Shown: positions 53,990 through 62,807, counted from the first letter of the stretch. The stretch is 64,000 nucleotides of DNA from Variovorax sp. Root411 (GCF_001425205.1 NZ_LMDW01000015.1:1-64000), one strand, 5' to 3'. Numbers and translations are program-made. The notes: generated by a model from the sequence alone, not told the origin.

Positions 53990-54697
53990 ATGGAACACAG
54001 TACCTACAAAAAATGGTCCGCGGAGTTCATTGGTACTTTCTGGCTCACGCTCGGAGGCTGCGGAAGCGCAGTTCTGGCCGCGGCCTTCCCGGGTGTCGGC
54101 ATCGGCCTGCTCGGAGTCTCGCTTGCCTTCGGCCTCACGGTGGTAACGGGGGCCTATGCACTGGGCCCGATCTCGGGCGGGCACTTCAACCCGGCAGTGT
54201 CGATCGGCCTCGCGGCTGCGGGCCGCTTCAAGGCTTCGCAGCTCGCGGGCTACATCATGGCGCAGGTGCTCGGCGCCATCGCGGCGGCCGGCGTGCTCTA
54301 TCTCATCGCCACGGGCAAGCCGGGCGCGGACATCGGCGGCTTCGCCACCAACGGTTTTGGCGAACACTCGCCGGGCAAGTACGGCATGACGGCCGCGCTG
54401 CTGTGCGAAGTGGTGATGACGGCCGTGTTCCTGATCGTGATCCTCGGGTCCACCGCCCGGCGCGCGGCCGGCGGCTTCGCGGGCCTTGCCATCGGCCTGT
54501 GCCTCACACTGATCCACCTGATCTCGATCCCGGTGACCAACACCTCGGTCAATCCGGCGCGCAGCACGGGCCCGGCCCTGTTCGGTCCGTCTTATGCCGT
54601 GTCGGAACTGTGGCTGTTCTGGGCGGCGCCCATCGCAGGCGCCATCATCGGCGCAGTGATCTACCGCGCACTGCTCAGCAGCGGCAACGACGACTGA
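53990..54697 (+). CDS. aqpZ: Aquaporin Z
   Basis: 235 aa water channel of the inner membrane. Both half-helix NPA motifs are present ([12 protein letters not shown] and [13 protein letters not shown]), as is the N-terminal [21 protein letters not shown]. The selectivity-filter Arg follows the second NPA (NPAR), and a His in LIHLISIP fits the narrow water-selective type. Length matches E. coli AqpZ (231). The ATG at 53,990 has TGATGGGA upstream. It is convergent with the small secreted repeat protein gene (32-bp gap). Confidence 0.95.
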   Translation: MEHSTYKKWSAEFIGTFWLTLGGCGSAVLAAAFPGVGIGLLGVSLAFGLTVVTGAYALGPISGGHFNPAVSIGLAAAGRFKASQLAGYIMAQVLGAIAAAGVLYLIATGKPGADIGGFATNGFGEHSPGKYGMTAALLCEVVMTAVFLIVILGSTARRAAGGFAGLAIGLCLTLIHLISIPVTNTSVNPARSTGPALFGPSYAVSELWLFWAAPIAGAIIGAVIYRALLSSGNDD

Positions 54698-54729
54698 TCG
54701 TTGTCAGTGGCGGCGGTGCAGCTTCTTCT

Positions 54730-55068
54730 TCAGCTGCCGCTGCCCGACTTCACCATCGGCAGTGAGGTCGATTGCCCGATCGGCTCGGTGCCGGTCGGAT
54801 GCGACGCCGCATAGGCGCCGGCCTGGACGTCGGCCACCGGCAGCGTCGAGTTCATGGCGGGTGCGCTGGTCGACTGGCCCACCGGCTCCGTGCCGCTCGG
54901 ACGGGCCGCGGCCATCGCGCCGGACTGGACTTCGGGATTCTCTGGCGAGTTCATCTGCAGCGGATGGAAGTCCGAGCCATCGGTGGTCTCGGCCGATGCG
55001 GTAACTGCGCCCATCGCTGCCAGCGCAGCGAACGAACCGACGGCGAGAAGCTTGAAAGAAATGCGCAT
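54730..55068 (-). CDS. Small secreted protein with two internal repeats
   Basis: 112 aa from the ATG at 55,068 (GGAGAGC upstream). Signal peptide MRISFKLLAVGSFAALAAMGAVTASA. The mature 86 residues contain two copies of a segment of about 24 residues: VQSGAMAAARPSGTEPVGQS and VQAGAYAASHPTGTEPIGQS, each followed by T-S. No Cys, no membrane segment. The two-component system genes lie 142 bp upstream on the same strand and could control it. Family not recognised; DUF4148-like small periplasmic proteins are a possible comparison. Confidence 0.72.
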   Translation of the reverse strand: MRISFKLLAVGSFAALAAMGAVTASAETTDGSDFHPLQMNSPENPEVQSGAMAAARPSGTEPVGQSTSAPAMNSTLPVADVQAGAYAASHPTGTEPIGQSTSLPMVKSGSGS

Positions 55069-55210
55069 GACGTGCTCTCCTGAGGACAGGTTGTCTCCGG
55101 TCACCCGGCACGCGCGAACTGCGCGTGGCAGGACCTGAGTGCACTCTAGGCAGCCAGACTGAGGCGAAGGTGAGCGATGTGTTAGCAGCGCGTGAGCGGC
55201 GCGCTGCCCG

Positions 55211-56593
55211 CTACGCCGCCGCCGAGGGCAGATGCACGCGCGCCATCAGCCCCGGCCCGTCGACACGGTTGCACAGCTCGATGCGCAGGCCGTGCCGCTC
55301 GGCCGCCGTGCGCGCGATCGCAAGCCCGAGCCCGCTGCCGCCGGCCGCCGCACCCGGCACGCGAAAGAAGCGGTCGAACACGCGGCCGATCGCGGCCTGC
55401 GGAATGCCGGGGCCGTTGTCCAGCACATCCACCACTGCGACGCCTTCGACCCGGTGCAGCTTCACGTCGACCACGCCGCCTTCGGGCGCATAGCGCAGCG
55501 CGTTGTCGATGAGGTTGTCGAACACGCTGCGCAGCTCGGCGGCTGGAGCAAACACCACCGCGGCGATACTGCCCTCGAAACCGACGTCCACGCGCCGTGC
55601 ATCGGCCAGCACCATCAGCTGGCTCACGCTCTCGCGCAGCAGCACCTCGATGTCGACGCGCTCGCGCGCATCGGCGCCCTGCGGCGGCGCATCCTGCCGC
55701 GACAGGTGCAGCAGCTGTTCGATCAGGTGCTGCGCGCGCGTGACGCCCGCTTCGAGCTGGTTGAAGCGCTCGGTGGCTTCGCCGGCCGGCACGTGCGCGC
55801 GCAGGTTCTCGATCTGCAGGCCGATGGCGGCCATCGGCGTGCGCAGTTCGTGGGCCGCGTCCTGCACGAAGCGCCGCTGCGTGGCGAAGGCGCTGCGCAC
55901 GCGCGACAGCAGGTTGTTGAAGGCTCCCACCAGCGGCGCGATCTCGTCCGGCACGCGCGCGAGCGACAGCTCGGTGGGACTGCGTTCGTCCTGCGAGGCC
56001 ACGTCGCGCGCCACCACGCGCAGCGTGCGCGAGGCGGCCGACACGATGATCCACAGGATCAACAGCGCCAGCGGCAGCAGCAGCGTGATCGGCAGGCCTT
56101 CGAGCAGAGCGCGGCGCAGGGCGCGGCGGCGGCGATAGTCCTCGTTCTGCAGCACCTGCACGCGCGGCTGGTCGGCGCGCGTGCCGGGTGGCGCGGTGAA
56201 CACGCGCCAGGCGGAACCCGCGTGCGTACCGGTGTTCACGTCGCCGAAGCCGGGCTCGGCCTGCAGGGGCACCGTGAGCACGGGCCACGAGGTGGCGCGC
56301 AGCGTACGGCCATCGGCGCTCCAGATCTGCACGATGAAGGCGCCGCGCGAGAAGGCCGCCTCGCCGTCCATCGGGCGCGGCAGCTTCGCCGGATCGCTGC
56401 CCGCGTACGACTCGGCCACGAGGCGCATCTGTTCGTCCAGCGCGTTGTGCACGAGGTTGCCGTAGGCGACGAACGAGAACCACGCCGTGAGCATCGCCGC
56501 GCCCAGGTGCAGCGTGACGAGCCACAGCAGCAGCTGCGTGCGCAGCGAACGCGGCCGCCACCAGCGGCCGGTGCCGCGCACGCCGGGGTTCAT
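55211..56593 (-). CDS. Sensor histidine kinase, QseC/TctE-like
   Basis: 460 aa. Two membrane segments (about 19-42, LLLWLVTLHLGAAMLTAWFSFVA, and about 168-190, LPITLLLPLALLILWIIVSA) enclose a periplasmic sensing part of about 125 residues. HAMP-like linker, then the H-box FVQDAAHELRTPMAAIGLQ with the phosphorylated His, N-box NLIDNALRYAPEGG, G1 DNGPGIPQAAIGRVFDRFFR and G2 GSGLGLAIARTAAERHG. Start overlaps the response regulator stop by 4 bp. Stimulus unknown; QseC- and TctE-like kinases respond to metals, peptides or carboxylic acids. Confidence 0.92.
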   Translation of the reverse strand: MNPGVRGTGRWWRPRSLRTQLLLWLVTLHLGAAMLTAWFSFVAYGNLVHNALDEQMRLVAESYAGSDPAKLPRPMDGEAAFSRGAFIVQIWSADGRTLRATSWPVLTVPLQAEPGFGDVNTGTHAGSAWRVFTAPPGTRADQPRVQVLQNEDYRRRRALRRALLEGLPITLLLPLALLILWIIVSAASRTLRVVARDVASQDERSPTELSLARVPDEIAPLVGAFNNLLSRVRSAFATQRRFVQDAAHELRTPMAAIGLQIENLRAHVPAGEATERFNQLEAGVTRAQHLIEQLLHLSRQDAPPQGADARERVDIEVLLRESVSQLMVLADARRVDVGFEGSIAAVVFAPAAELRSVFDNLIDNALRYAPEGGVVDVKLHRVEGVAVVDVLDNGPGIPQAAIGRVFDRFFRVPGAAAGGSGLGLAIARTAAERHGLRIELCNRVDGPGLMARVHLPSAAA

Positions 56594-57246
56594 GCGGCGA
56601 CGCGCCAGCCCAGGCCGCGTACGTTGCGGATGGAATCGGCGCCGAGCTTGCGGCGCATGCCGTGAATGAGCACGTCGATCGCGTTGCTCGTGACTTCCTC
56701 GCCCCAGCCGTAGATGCGGTTCTCGAGCTGCTCGCGCGAAAGGATGGCGCCGGGCCGCTCCAGCAGCGCATGCAGCAGCGCGAACTCGCGCGCGGTGAGC
56801 GCCTCGCGCTCGCCGTTGGCCACCACTTCGCGCGTGGTGAGGTCGAGCTGCAATGCACCGCTGCCGACCAGCGAATGCGCCGCGCCGTCGCGGCGGCGCA
56901 CGACGGCGCGCATGCGCGCAAGCAGCTCGCGAAACTCGAAGGGCTTGAGCAGGTAGTCGTCGGCGCCGAGGTCGAGGCTGTGGATGCGGTCGTCGAGGCC
57001 GTCGCGCGCGGTGAGCACCAGCACCGGAGTGGCGTCGCCGCGTTCGCGGGCGCGGCGCAGCACCTCGGTGCCGTCCTGCTTCGGCAGGCCGAGGTCGAGC
57101 AGCACGCAGGTGTAGCCGCCATCACCGAGCGCGCTCTGCGCCAGTTCGCCGTCGCGCACCCAATCCGCGGACCAGCCCGCGCCCTCGAGCGCCTGCTTGA
57201 GGCTGCGCCCGATCATTTCATCGTCTTCCACCAACAGCACGCGCAT
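56590..57246 (-). CDS. OmpR-family response regulator, QseB/TctD-like
   Basis: 218 aa. Receiver domain with acidic pocket VEDDE (residues 6-10), phosphorylated Asp in VLLDLGLPKQDG (about residue 51), Thr in LVLTARD and Lys in YLLKPFEFREL. The C-terminal winged helix (LTAREFALLHALLERPGAILSREQLENRIYGWGEEVTSNAIDVLIHGMRRKLG) binds DNA. Works with the sensor kinase that follows in a 4-bp overlap. A perfect 16-bp palindrome lies 55 bp upstream and may be an autoregulatory site. Confidence 0.94.
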   Translation of the reverse strand: MRVLLVEDDEMIGRSLKQALEGAGWSADWVRDGELAQSALGDGGYTCVLLDLGLPKQDGTEVLRRARERGDATPVLVLTARDGLDDRIHSLDLGADDYLLKPFEFRELLARMRAVVRRRDGAAHSLVGSGALQLDLTTREVVANGEREALTAREFALLHALLERPGAILSREQLENRIYGWGEEVTSNAIDVLIHGMRRKLGADSIRNVRGLGWRVAA

Positions 57247-57300
57247 CGCGGCAACTCCTTCGGCCGCAAGGTAGCACGCGATCGGAATGATCGGAAGTGC

Positions 57301-57316
57301 CTGCGCCGCGGCGCAG
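57301..57316. promoter_or_regulatory. Perfect 16-bp palindrome upstream of the two-component operon
   Basis: CTGCGCCGCGGCGCAG, in the 118-bp gap between the pseudouridine synthase stop and the response regulator start. No T run follows on either strand, so a terminator is unlikely. A regulatory site is possible, but GC-rich palindromes occur by chance in such genomes. Confidence 0.35.
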
Positions 57317-57364
57317 CGTAGTGGCGCAGAGTTACGCGGGACTTAAAGGCCCTGTCTTGCTCCC

Positions 57365-58198
57365 TCAGAACTTCTCGTGCGGCCCGAGGTAGCGCCATTG
57401 CCCCACCGGCAGGTTGCCGAGCATCACCTTGCCGATGCGCACGCGCTTCAGCCCCACCACCTTCAGGCCGACCAGCTCGCACATGCGGCGGATCTGCCGC
57501 TTCTTGCCTTCGGTGAGCACGAAGCGCAGCTGCTCGGGGTTCTGCCATTCGACCCGCGCCGGCTTCAGCGCCTGCCCGTCGAGGCTCAGGCCGTGGCGCA
57601 GCTTCGCCAGCATGGCCGGTGGAAAGACCGCCTGCACGTTGGTGGTAACGGGATCGTCGTCGTCCATGCGCACCAGCTGGCCCGTGGGCGCGGGCTGGCC
57701 CAGGCCGTGGTAGGCCACGCGCACGAGGTATTCCTTCTCCATCACCGAGTCTTCGCCGATCAACTGGCGCGCGACGCGGCCGTCCTGCGTCATGACGAGC
57801 AGGCCGATGGAGTCGATGTCGAGCCGGCCGCACGGCGCGAGGCCGCGCAGCTGCTGGGGGCTGAAGAAGAAGCGCGCGTTGTCGTCGGCCCAGCGGTTCT
57901 GCGGCGTGAACAGCGTGACCGCGGGCTCGTGGCCGTCCTCGGCCTGCCCGCTCACGTAGCCGATGGGCTTGTTGATGAGGATGGTGACCTGGTTGGCCTG
58001 CTGGCCCTTGGCCGCCTTGTCGATCTCGATGCGGTCGGACGGCACGACCTTCACGCCCATCTCGGCCGGCTTGCCGTTCACCTTCACCCAGCCGTTGGCG
58101 ATCCACTCGTCGGCCTCGCGGCGCGAGCACATTTTCAGTTCGGCCATGCGCTTGTTGAGGCGTACGGCACCAGCGGGGGAAGTGGAGGGCTCGGTCAT
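57365..58198 (-). CDS. rluF: 23S rRNA pseudouridine synthase, RluF/RsuA family
   Basis: 277 aa. N-terminal S4 RNA-binding domain ([34 protein letters not shown]), catalytic domain with the nucleophilic Asp in [18 protein letters not shown], and the C-terminal [36 protein letters not shown] typical of RsuA-type enzymes. RluF modifies U2604 in E. coli; site specificity here is inferred. The gene is divergent from nadM-nudix, 83 bp away. Confidence 0.88.
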   Translation of the reverse strand: MTEPSTSPAGAVRLNKRMAELKMCSRREADEWIANGWVKVNGKPAEMGVKVVPSDRIEIDKAAKGQQANQVTILINKPIGYVSGQAEDGHEPAVTLFTPQNRWADDNARFFFSPQQLRGLAPCGRLDIDSIGLLVMTQDGRVARQLIGEDSVMEKEYLVRVAYHGLGQPAPTGQLVRMDDDDPVTTNVQAVFPPAMLAKLRHGLSLDGQALKPARVEWQNPEQLRFVLTEGKKRQIRRMCELVGLKVVGLKRVRIGKVMLGNLPVGQWRYLGPHEKF

Positions 58199-58281
58199 CG
58201 GAAGGCTTGATCAATGTGCGGCACCGATGCTATCCTGAACGCAAGCGCGAGTTGATCGCGCCCTTTTTGGGGGATTCCCAA

Positions 58282-59352
58282 GTGAGCACACGCAAGTACC
58301 AGTACGCCATCGTCATCGGGCGCTTCCAGCCCGTCCATTTCGGACACCAAAGACTCATCGAAGAAGGCCTGCGCGCCGCCGATCGGGTCATCGTGGTGGT
58401 CGGCTCCGACCGCAAGCCACGCAGCGTCAAGAACCCCTTCACCTTCGACGAACGCGAACGCATGGTGCGCGCCTGCCTGCGCGGCACCGAGCAGATGCGC
58501 GTGAGCGTGGTGGGCGTGGGCGATTCGCCCTACAACGACCAGCTCTGGATCGCATCGATCCAGTCGGCGGTCGAGCGGCTCATCGTGCAGGACGGCCATG
58601 CGCCCGCCAAGACCAGGGTCGCGCTGGTGGGCCACCTGAAGGACGCGTCGAGCTACTACCTCAAGCTCTTCCCGCACTGGGAATTCGCCGGCCAGAACAG
58701 CGTGGAGAGCCTCAACGCCACCGACGTGCGCGGCCTCTACTTCGACCCCGAGAACCGCGGCCAACTGGCAAGGGCCGACCTGCCCGACGGCACCGCCGCC
58801 TTTCTCGAGCAATTCACGAACACCGCCGACTACGCCGAACTCTGCGAAGAGCGCGCCTTCCTCGTCGACTACCGCGACAAGTACCGTTATGCGGGCAGCG
58901 ACTTTCCGCCGATCTACACCACGGTCGACGCCATCGTGGTCGAGGCGGGGCACATCCTGCTCGTGCAGCGAAAGTTCCATCCCGGCAAGGGCACCTGGGC
59001 GCTGCCCGGCGGCTTCGTCGGCCAGCACGAGCGCCTGCAGGACGCGGCCATCCGCGAGCTGAAGGAAGAAACCCGGCTCAAGGTGCCCGTGCCCGTGCTC
59101 AACGGCAGCATGAAGGCCAGCCACGTGTTCGACGCGCCCGACCGCTCGCAGCGCGGGCGCACCATCACGCACGGCTTCTTCTTCGAGCTGGCGCACAACC
59201 AGTGGACGGGCCTGTCGGAGGTGCGCGCCGACGACGATGCGGCCGAAGTGCGCTGGGTGCCGATCGCAGAATTCCTCGACATGCAGGACCGCATCTACGA
59301 AGACCACTTCTTCATCGCGAATCATTTTTTGGGTGGCCTGGGCAAGAACTGA
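58282..59352 (+). CDS. nadM: Bifunctional NMN adenylyltransferase/Nudix hydrolase
   Basis: 356 aa from a GTG at 58,282. The N-terminal half is an archaeal-type nucleotidyltransferase (YAIVIGRFQPVHFGHQRLIEEGL, with the H-x-G-H set) that makes NAD from NMN and ATP. The C-terminal half holds the Nudix box GGFVGQHERLQDAAIRELKEETRL, matching G-x5-E-x7-R-E-x2-E-E; such domains hydrolyse ADP-ribose. The fusion resembles that described in Synechocystis and Francisella. It lies 71 bp before a nicotinamide phosphoribosyltransferase gene; the two make a short nicotinamide-to-NAD route. Confidence 0.92.
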   Translation: MSTRKYQYAIVIGRFQPVHFGHQRLIEEGLRAADRVIVVVGSDRKPRSVKNPFTFDERERMVRACLRGTEQMRVSVVGVGDSPYNDQLWIASIQSAVERLIVQDGHAPAKTRVALVGHLKDASSYYLKLFPHWEFAGQNSVESLNATDVRGLYFDPENRGQLARADLPDGTAAFLEQFTNTADYAELCEERAFLVDYRDKYRYAGSDFPPIYTTVDAIVVEAGHILLVQRKFHPGKGTWALPGGFVGQHERLQDAAIRELKEETRLKVPVPVLNGSMKASHVFDAPDRSQRGRTITHGFFFELAHNQWTGLSEVRADDDAAEVRWVPIAEFLDMQDRIYEDHFFIANHFLGGLGKN

Positions 59353-59423
59353 AGTACAGACCAGGCTTTGTCAGCAAGAACGGCCCCGGTTGACGGGCGC
59401 CACAGTGAAAGGAGCTTTCACAC

Positions 59424-60869
59424 ATGAACCGCAATCTCACCTCCACGCCCCTGGGCAACAACCTGCTGCTTCGCACCGACTCCTACAAGGTGTCGCACTG
59501 GATGCAGTACCCGCCCGGCACGCAGACGGTGTACAGCTACATCGAATCGCGCGGCGGCATCTTCAGCCACTCTCTCTTCTTCGGCCTGCAGGCCTACCTG
59601 CGCGAATACCTGCAGACGCCGGTGACGCTGGCCGACGTGGAGGAAGCCGCCGCACTCATGGCCGTGCACGGCGAGCCTTTCAACCGCGAAGGCTGGCTGC
59701 GCCTGATCGAGAAGCATGGCGGGCTGATGCCGGTGCGCATCCGCGCGGTGCCCGAGGGCAGCGTGCTGCCGGTGCACAACGTGCTCGCGACCATCGAGAA
59801 CACCGACCCCGAGTTCTTCTGGGTCACGAGTTTTCTCGAGACCGAGTTGCTGCGCGCCATCTGGTATCCAACCACGGTGGCCACGCTCTCGGCCGCCGCG
59901 CGCACCACGCTGCTGCGGTACCTCGAAGCGACCTGCGACGACCCGCAAGGGCAGATCGCCTTCAGGCTGCACGACTTCGGCGCGCGCGGCGTGTCGAGCC
60001 TCGAATCGGCCGCGCTCGGCGGCATGGCCCACCTGGTGAACTTCATGGGCACCGACACGCTGGCCGCACTGGTGGCCGCGCGCCGGTATTACGACTGCGA
60101 CGTGGCGGGCTTCTCGATTCCCGCGGCCGAGCACAGCACCATCACGGGCTGGGGCCGCGACCATGAAGCCGACGCCTACAGCAACATGGTCGACCAGTTC
60201 GGCAAGCCCGGCGCGACCTTCGCGGTGGTGAGCGACAGCTACGACATCTTCAACGCCTGCGCGCGCATCTGGGGCGGCGAGCTGAAGGCGAAGGTGATGG
60301 CCTCGGGCGCGACGCTGGTGGTGCGGCCCGATTCGGGCGACCCGGCCGAAACCACGCTGAAGGTGGCGCAGATCCTGGCCGAGCGCTTCGGCACGACGAC
60401 CAATGCCAAGGGATTTCGCGTGCTGAACAATGTGCGCATCATCCAGGGCGACGGCGTGAACCTCGACTCGCTGCGGTTGTGCCTGTCGAACTTCTTCCAC
60501 AACGGCTTCTCGACCGAGAACATCTCCTTCGGCATGGGTGGCGGGCTGTTGCAGCAGGTCAACCGCGACACGATGCAGTGGGCGATGAAGTGTTCGGCCA
60601 TGCAGGTGAACGGCGAGTGGCGCGACGTGTACAAGTCTCCCGTGGGCGATGTGGGCAAGGCCTCGAAGAAGGGGCGGCTCGCGCTGGTGAAGAACCTGCG
60701 CGGCGAGGTGCAAACATTGCGTGAAGAGGCGCTCTCGGCGGGGCAGAGCGATCTGCTGCAGACGGTGTTCGAGAACGGGCGCATCGTCGAGAGCACTGCG
60801 TTCGAGGCTGTTCGGGAGCGGGCGGCTATCGGGGTGAATCAGTTCATTACTTCTCGGGCGCCGCTCTGA
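59424..60869 (+). CDS. nadV: Nicotinamide phosphoribosyltransferase (NAMPT)
   Basis: 481 aa. Joins nicotinamide and phosphoribosyl pyrophosphate to give NMN. The N-terminus LLLRTDSYKVSHWMQYPPGTQTVYSYIESRGG and the active-site block SIPAAEHSTITGWGRDHEADAYSNMVDQF with the catalytic His match human NAMPT and bacterial NadV; LVVRPDSGDPAETTLKV is the PRPP region. AAAGGAG precedes the ATG. With nadM it bypasses nicotinamide deamidation. Rare in betaproteobacteria outside some lineages, so horizontal acquisition is possible but not shown; base composition is like the neighbours. Confidence 0.95.
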   Translation: MNRNLTSTPLGNNLLLRTDSYKVSHWMQYPPGTQTVYSYIESRGGIFSHSLFFGLQAYLREYLQTPVTLADVEEAAALMAVHGEPFNREGWLRLIEKHGGLMPVRIRAVPEGSVLPVHNVLATIENTDPEFFWVTSFLETELLRAIWYPTTVATLSAAARTTLLRYLEATCDDPQGQIAFRLHDFGARGVSSLESAALGGMAHLVNFMGTDTLAALVAARRYYDCDVAGFSIPAAEHSTITGWGRDHEADAYSNMVDQFGKPGATFAVVSDSYDIFNACARIWGGELKAKVMASGATLVVRPDSGDPAETTLKVAQILAERFGTTTNAKGFRVLNNVRIIQGDGVNLDSLRLCLSNFFHNGFSTENISFGMGGGLLQQVNRDTMQWAMKCSAMQVNGEWRDVYKSPVGDVGKASKKGRLALVKNLRGEVQTLREEALSAGQSDLLQTVFENGRIVESTAFEAVRERAAIGVNQFITSRAPL

Positions 60870-60883
60870 GGCTTCAGGGGCGC

Positions 60884-60975
60884 GTGCACAGGACACCGGG
60901 TACTCCCCTCCGCGAATGTCCCCCGCTGCGCTCCTCCTTTATTTCGCTGCGGGGAGCACCCGGTGTCCTGTGCAC
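60884..60975 (-). repeat. Palindromic repeat, family A (copy A4)
   Basis: The most symmetric copy: GTGCACAGGACACCGGGT on the left is answered by ACCCGGTGTCCTGTGCAC on the right, with CTCCCC/GGGGAG inside, giving 25-base arms with a single mismatch. Core GCTCCTCCTTTATTTCGC in minus orientation. It begins 14 bp after the nadV stop and could also end transcription on either strand. Confidence 0.92.
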
Positions 60976-61019
60976 GAGGGCGCGCTGCTGGTGTACCGCT
61001 GATCAACCAGTGCTCTGGA
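60976..61019 (+). repeat. Conserved spacer of the A-B composite repeat
   Basis: 44 bases that match the reverse complement of 41,869-41,912 at most positions, including GCTGCTGGTG, CGCTGATCAACC and GTGCTCTG. The spacer is conserved although it is not part of either palindrome, so the A-spacer-B unit spread or was copied as a whole. Confidence 0.8.
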
Positions 61020-61075
61020 CGATCACGCCGAAGCGGGGGACATTCGCGAAAAAGGTCACCGCGTCGGCGTGATCG
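61020..61075 (+). repeat. Palindromic repeat, family B (copy B4), internally deleted
   Basis: Ends CGATCACGCCGA and TCGGCGTGATCG are as in B3, but only 56 bp separate them instead of 92. Compared with B3 read on the same strand, a 36-base stretch including the AAATAAAGGAGGAGC core is missing; the break falls at repeated CGA triplets. Confidence 0.85.
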
Positions 61076-61155
61076 CGCCCCAGACCCAAGCCCCCTGCAG
61101 CAGCAAGCAGAAGTGCCACACGCCATAGCCATAATCCGCGCAACTTCCGGAATTC

Positions 61156-62310
61156 ATGACCAAACTCCTGATCCTCAGCGTGAGCGCCGGCAACGGCCAC
61201 GTGCGTGCAGCACAGGCGCTTGCCGCCACCGCCCAGTCCCTCGCCCCGCCCTGCACAGCGGTCCACATCGACGCGATGGCCCACGTGGCCGGCGGCTTCC
61301 GCAAGGTTTACACCGACTGGTACATCCAACTGGTGAACCGCGCACCCGAGCTGTGGTCGTACCTGCACCAGCGCACCGACAGCACGCCGCACCACGCGCC
61401 CTCGCAGCGCCTGCGCCGCGGCATCGAACGGCTGAGCACCGGCGCCCTCGTGAAGGAGATTCGCCGCGAGAAGCCCGATGCCGTGGTCTGCACGCACTTC
61501 CTGCCGGCCGAGCTGCTGATGCGCGAACGCAACCGCGGCCGCATCGACTACCCGGTGTGGCTGCAGATCACCGACTACGACCTGCACAACATGTGGCTGG
61601 TGCCCGGCATGGCCGGCTACCTGGCCGCGACGGAAGAGGTGGCGTTCCGCCTGCGCGCGCGCGGCATTCCTGCGGACCGCATCCACGTCACCGGCATTCC
61701 GGTGATGCCGGCGTTTTCCGAACCCGATGTGCCGGCGCTCGCTCGCAACGCCTGCGTGGCGGAACTCGGCCTCGATCCTTCGCGGCCCGTGCTGCTGATG
61801 GCATCTGGCGGCGCGGGGGTCGGCGACCTGGCGAGCATGGTCGAACGCGTGCTCGGTCTCGGCGGTGAGGGCAACTTCCAGGTCATCGCCGTGGCGGGCC
61901 GCAACGTGGAAGCGCACGGCAAGCTCGAAGCGCTGGCCCAACGCTACCCGGGCCGCGTGGTGGCCATCGGCTTCACCAACGAGATGCACAAGATGATGGC
62001 CGCGGCCGACCTCGTCGTGACCAAGCCCGGCGGCCTCACGGTGTCCGAATGCCTGGCACTCGGCAAGCCGATGCTGCTGATCTCGCCCATTCCGGGGCAG
62101 GAGGAGCACAACGCCGGCTTCCTGATGGAGGAAGGCGCGGCCTGGCTTGCCTACGACGCCATCGGGCTCGACTACAAGGTGGCGCGCCTGATGGCCGACC
62201 CCGCCAAGCTCGCGCACATGGCCTCGCGCAGCCGGGCGCTGGGCAAGCCGCAGGCCGCGCGCGCGGTGCTGCAGCACGTGCTGGCTGCGCCGGCGGGAAC
62301 GGCGGCGTGA
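61156..62310 (+). CDS. MGDG synthase/UgtP-like glycosyltransferase (GT28)
   Basis: 384 aa. The N-terminal MGDG-synthase domain (LLILSVSAGNGHVRAAQALAA, THFLPAELL) and the C-terminal GT28 domain (LLMASGGAGVGDLASMVERVLG, VIAVAGRNVE, VTKPGGLTVSECLALGKPMLLISPIPGQEEHNAGFL) are complete. Relatives transfer glucose or galactose to diacylglycerol. The enzyme is probably membrane-associated at the inner leaflet. It overlaps the next gene by GTGA. A role in glycolipid synthesis, perhaps under phosphate limitation, is inferred from the family. Confidence 0.9.
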   Translation: MTKLLILSVSAGNGHVRAAQALAATAQSLAPPCTAVHIDAMAHVAGGFRKVYTDWYIQLVNRAPELWSYLHQRTDSTPHHAPSQRLRRGIERLSTGALVKEIRREKPDAVVCTHFLPAELLMRERNRGRIDYPVWLQITDYDLHNMWLVPGMAGYLAATEEVAFRLRARGIPADRIHVTGIPVMPAFSEPDVPALARNACVAELGLDPSRPVLLMASGGAGVGDLASMVERVLGLGGEGNFQVIAVAGRNVEAHGKLEALAQRYPGRVVAIGFTNEMHKMMAAADLVVTKPGGLTVSECLALGKPMLLISPIPGQEEHNAGFLMEEGAAWLAYDAIGLDYKVARLMADPAKLAHMASRSRALGKPQAARAVLQHVLAAPAGTAA

Positions 62311-62807
62311 GCGGCGCCGCCGAAAAGACGGGCGTGGCCCGCACGCTCGGCTACCTTGCATGGGTGGTCGTCATGGGCTTCTTCTTCGCCAACGCCGAGA
62401 TCCAGATCGAAGGCGGCGCGGGCTGGGCCACGTCGCTGCCGACCTGGCGCATCGAGAACAGCATCTGGCTCGACCTGTTCTGGGGCGGCCGCGCGATGAC
62501 CGGCTACCACGCATGGGTGTTCACCTTCATGGCGCTGGTGTTCTTCTCGCCGCTGGCCTTCAACGGGCGCTGGACGTGGCGCGACGTCGGATTGGCGGTG
62601 GCGGGGCTCATCGTGTTCTGGGTCTGCGAAGACTTCCTGTGGTTCATCATCAACCCGGCCTTCGGCTGGGCGCGCTTCAACGCGGTGGATGCGTTCTGGC
62701 ACAAGCACTGGGTTTGGGGCGCGCCGGTGGACTATTGGGGCGGGCTCGCGGTGGCGGCGCTGATCCTGGGGACGCGGCACTGGCGGCGCGAGAAGAAGAA
62801 GCAATGA
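62307..62807 (+). CDS. Small membrane protein of the glycolipid operon
   Basis: 166 aa from a GTG that overlaps the preceding stop. About four hydrophobic segments: TLGYLAWVVVMGFFFANA, YHAWVFTFMALVFFSPLAF, WRDVGLAVAGLIVFWVCEDFLWFII and YWGGLAVAALILGT; the end is highly basic (RHWRREKKKQ). Trp and Phe are abundant. Not assigned to a family. Its coupling to a glycosyltransferase and a phosphatase suggests a lipid-linked substrate or product. Confidence 0.78.
   Translation: MSGAAEKTGVARTLGYLAWVVVMGFFFANAEIQIEGGAGWATSLPTWRIENSIWLDLFWGGRAMTGYHAWVFTFMALVFFSPLAFNGRWTWRDVGLAVAGLIVFWVCEDFLWFIINPAFGWARFNAVDAFWHKHWVWGAPVDYWGGLAVAALILGTRHWRREKKKQ

Noticed and set aside
60884-61075. Repeat pair as an insertion sequence
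   Set aside because: No transposase reading frame, and the unit is only about 190 bp. It may be a non-autonomous element, but this is unproven.
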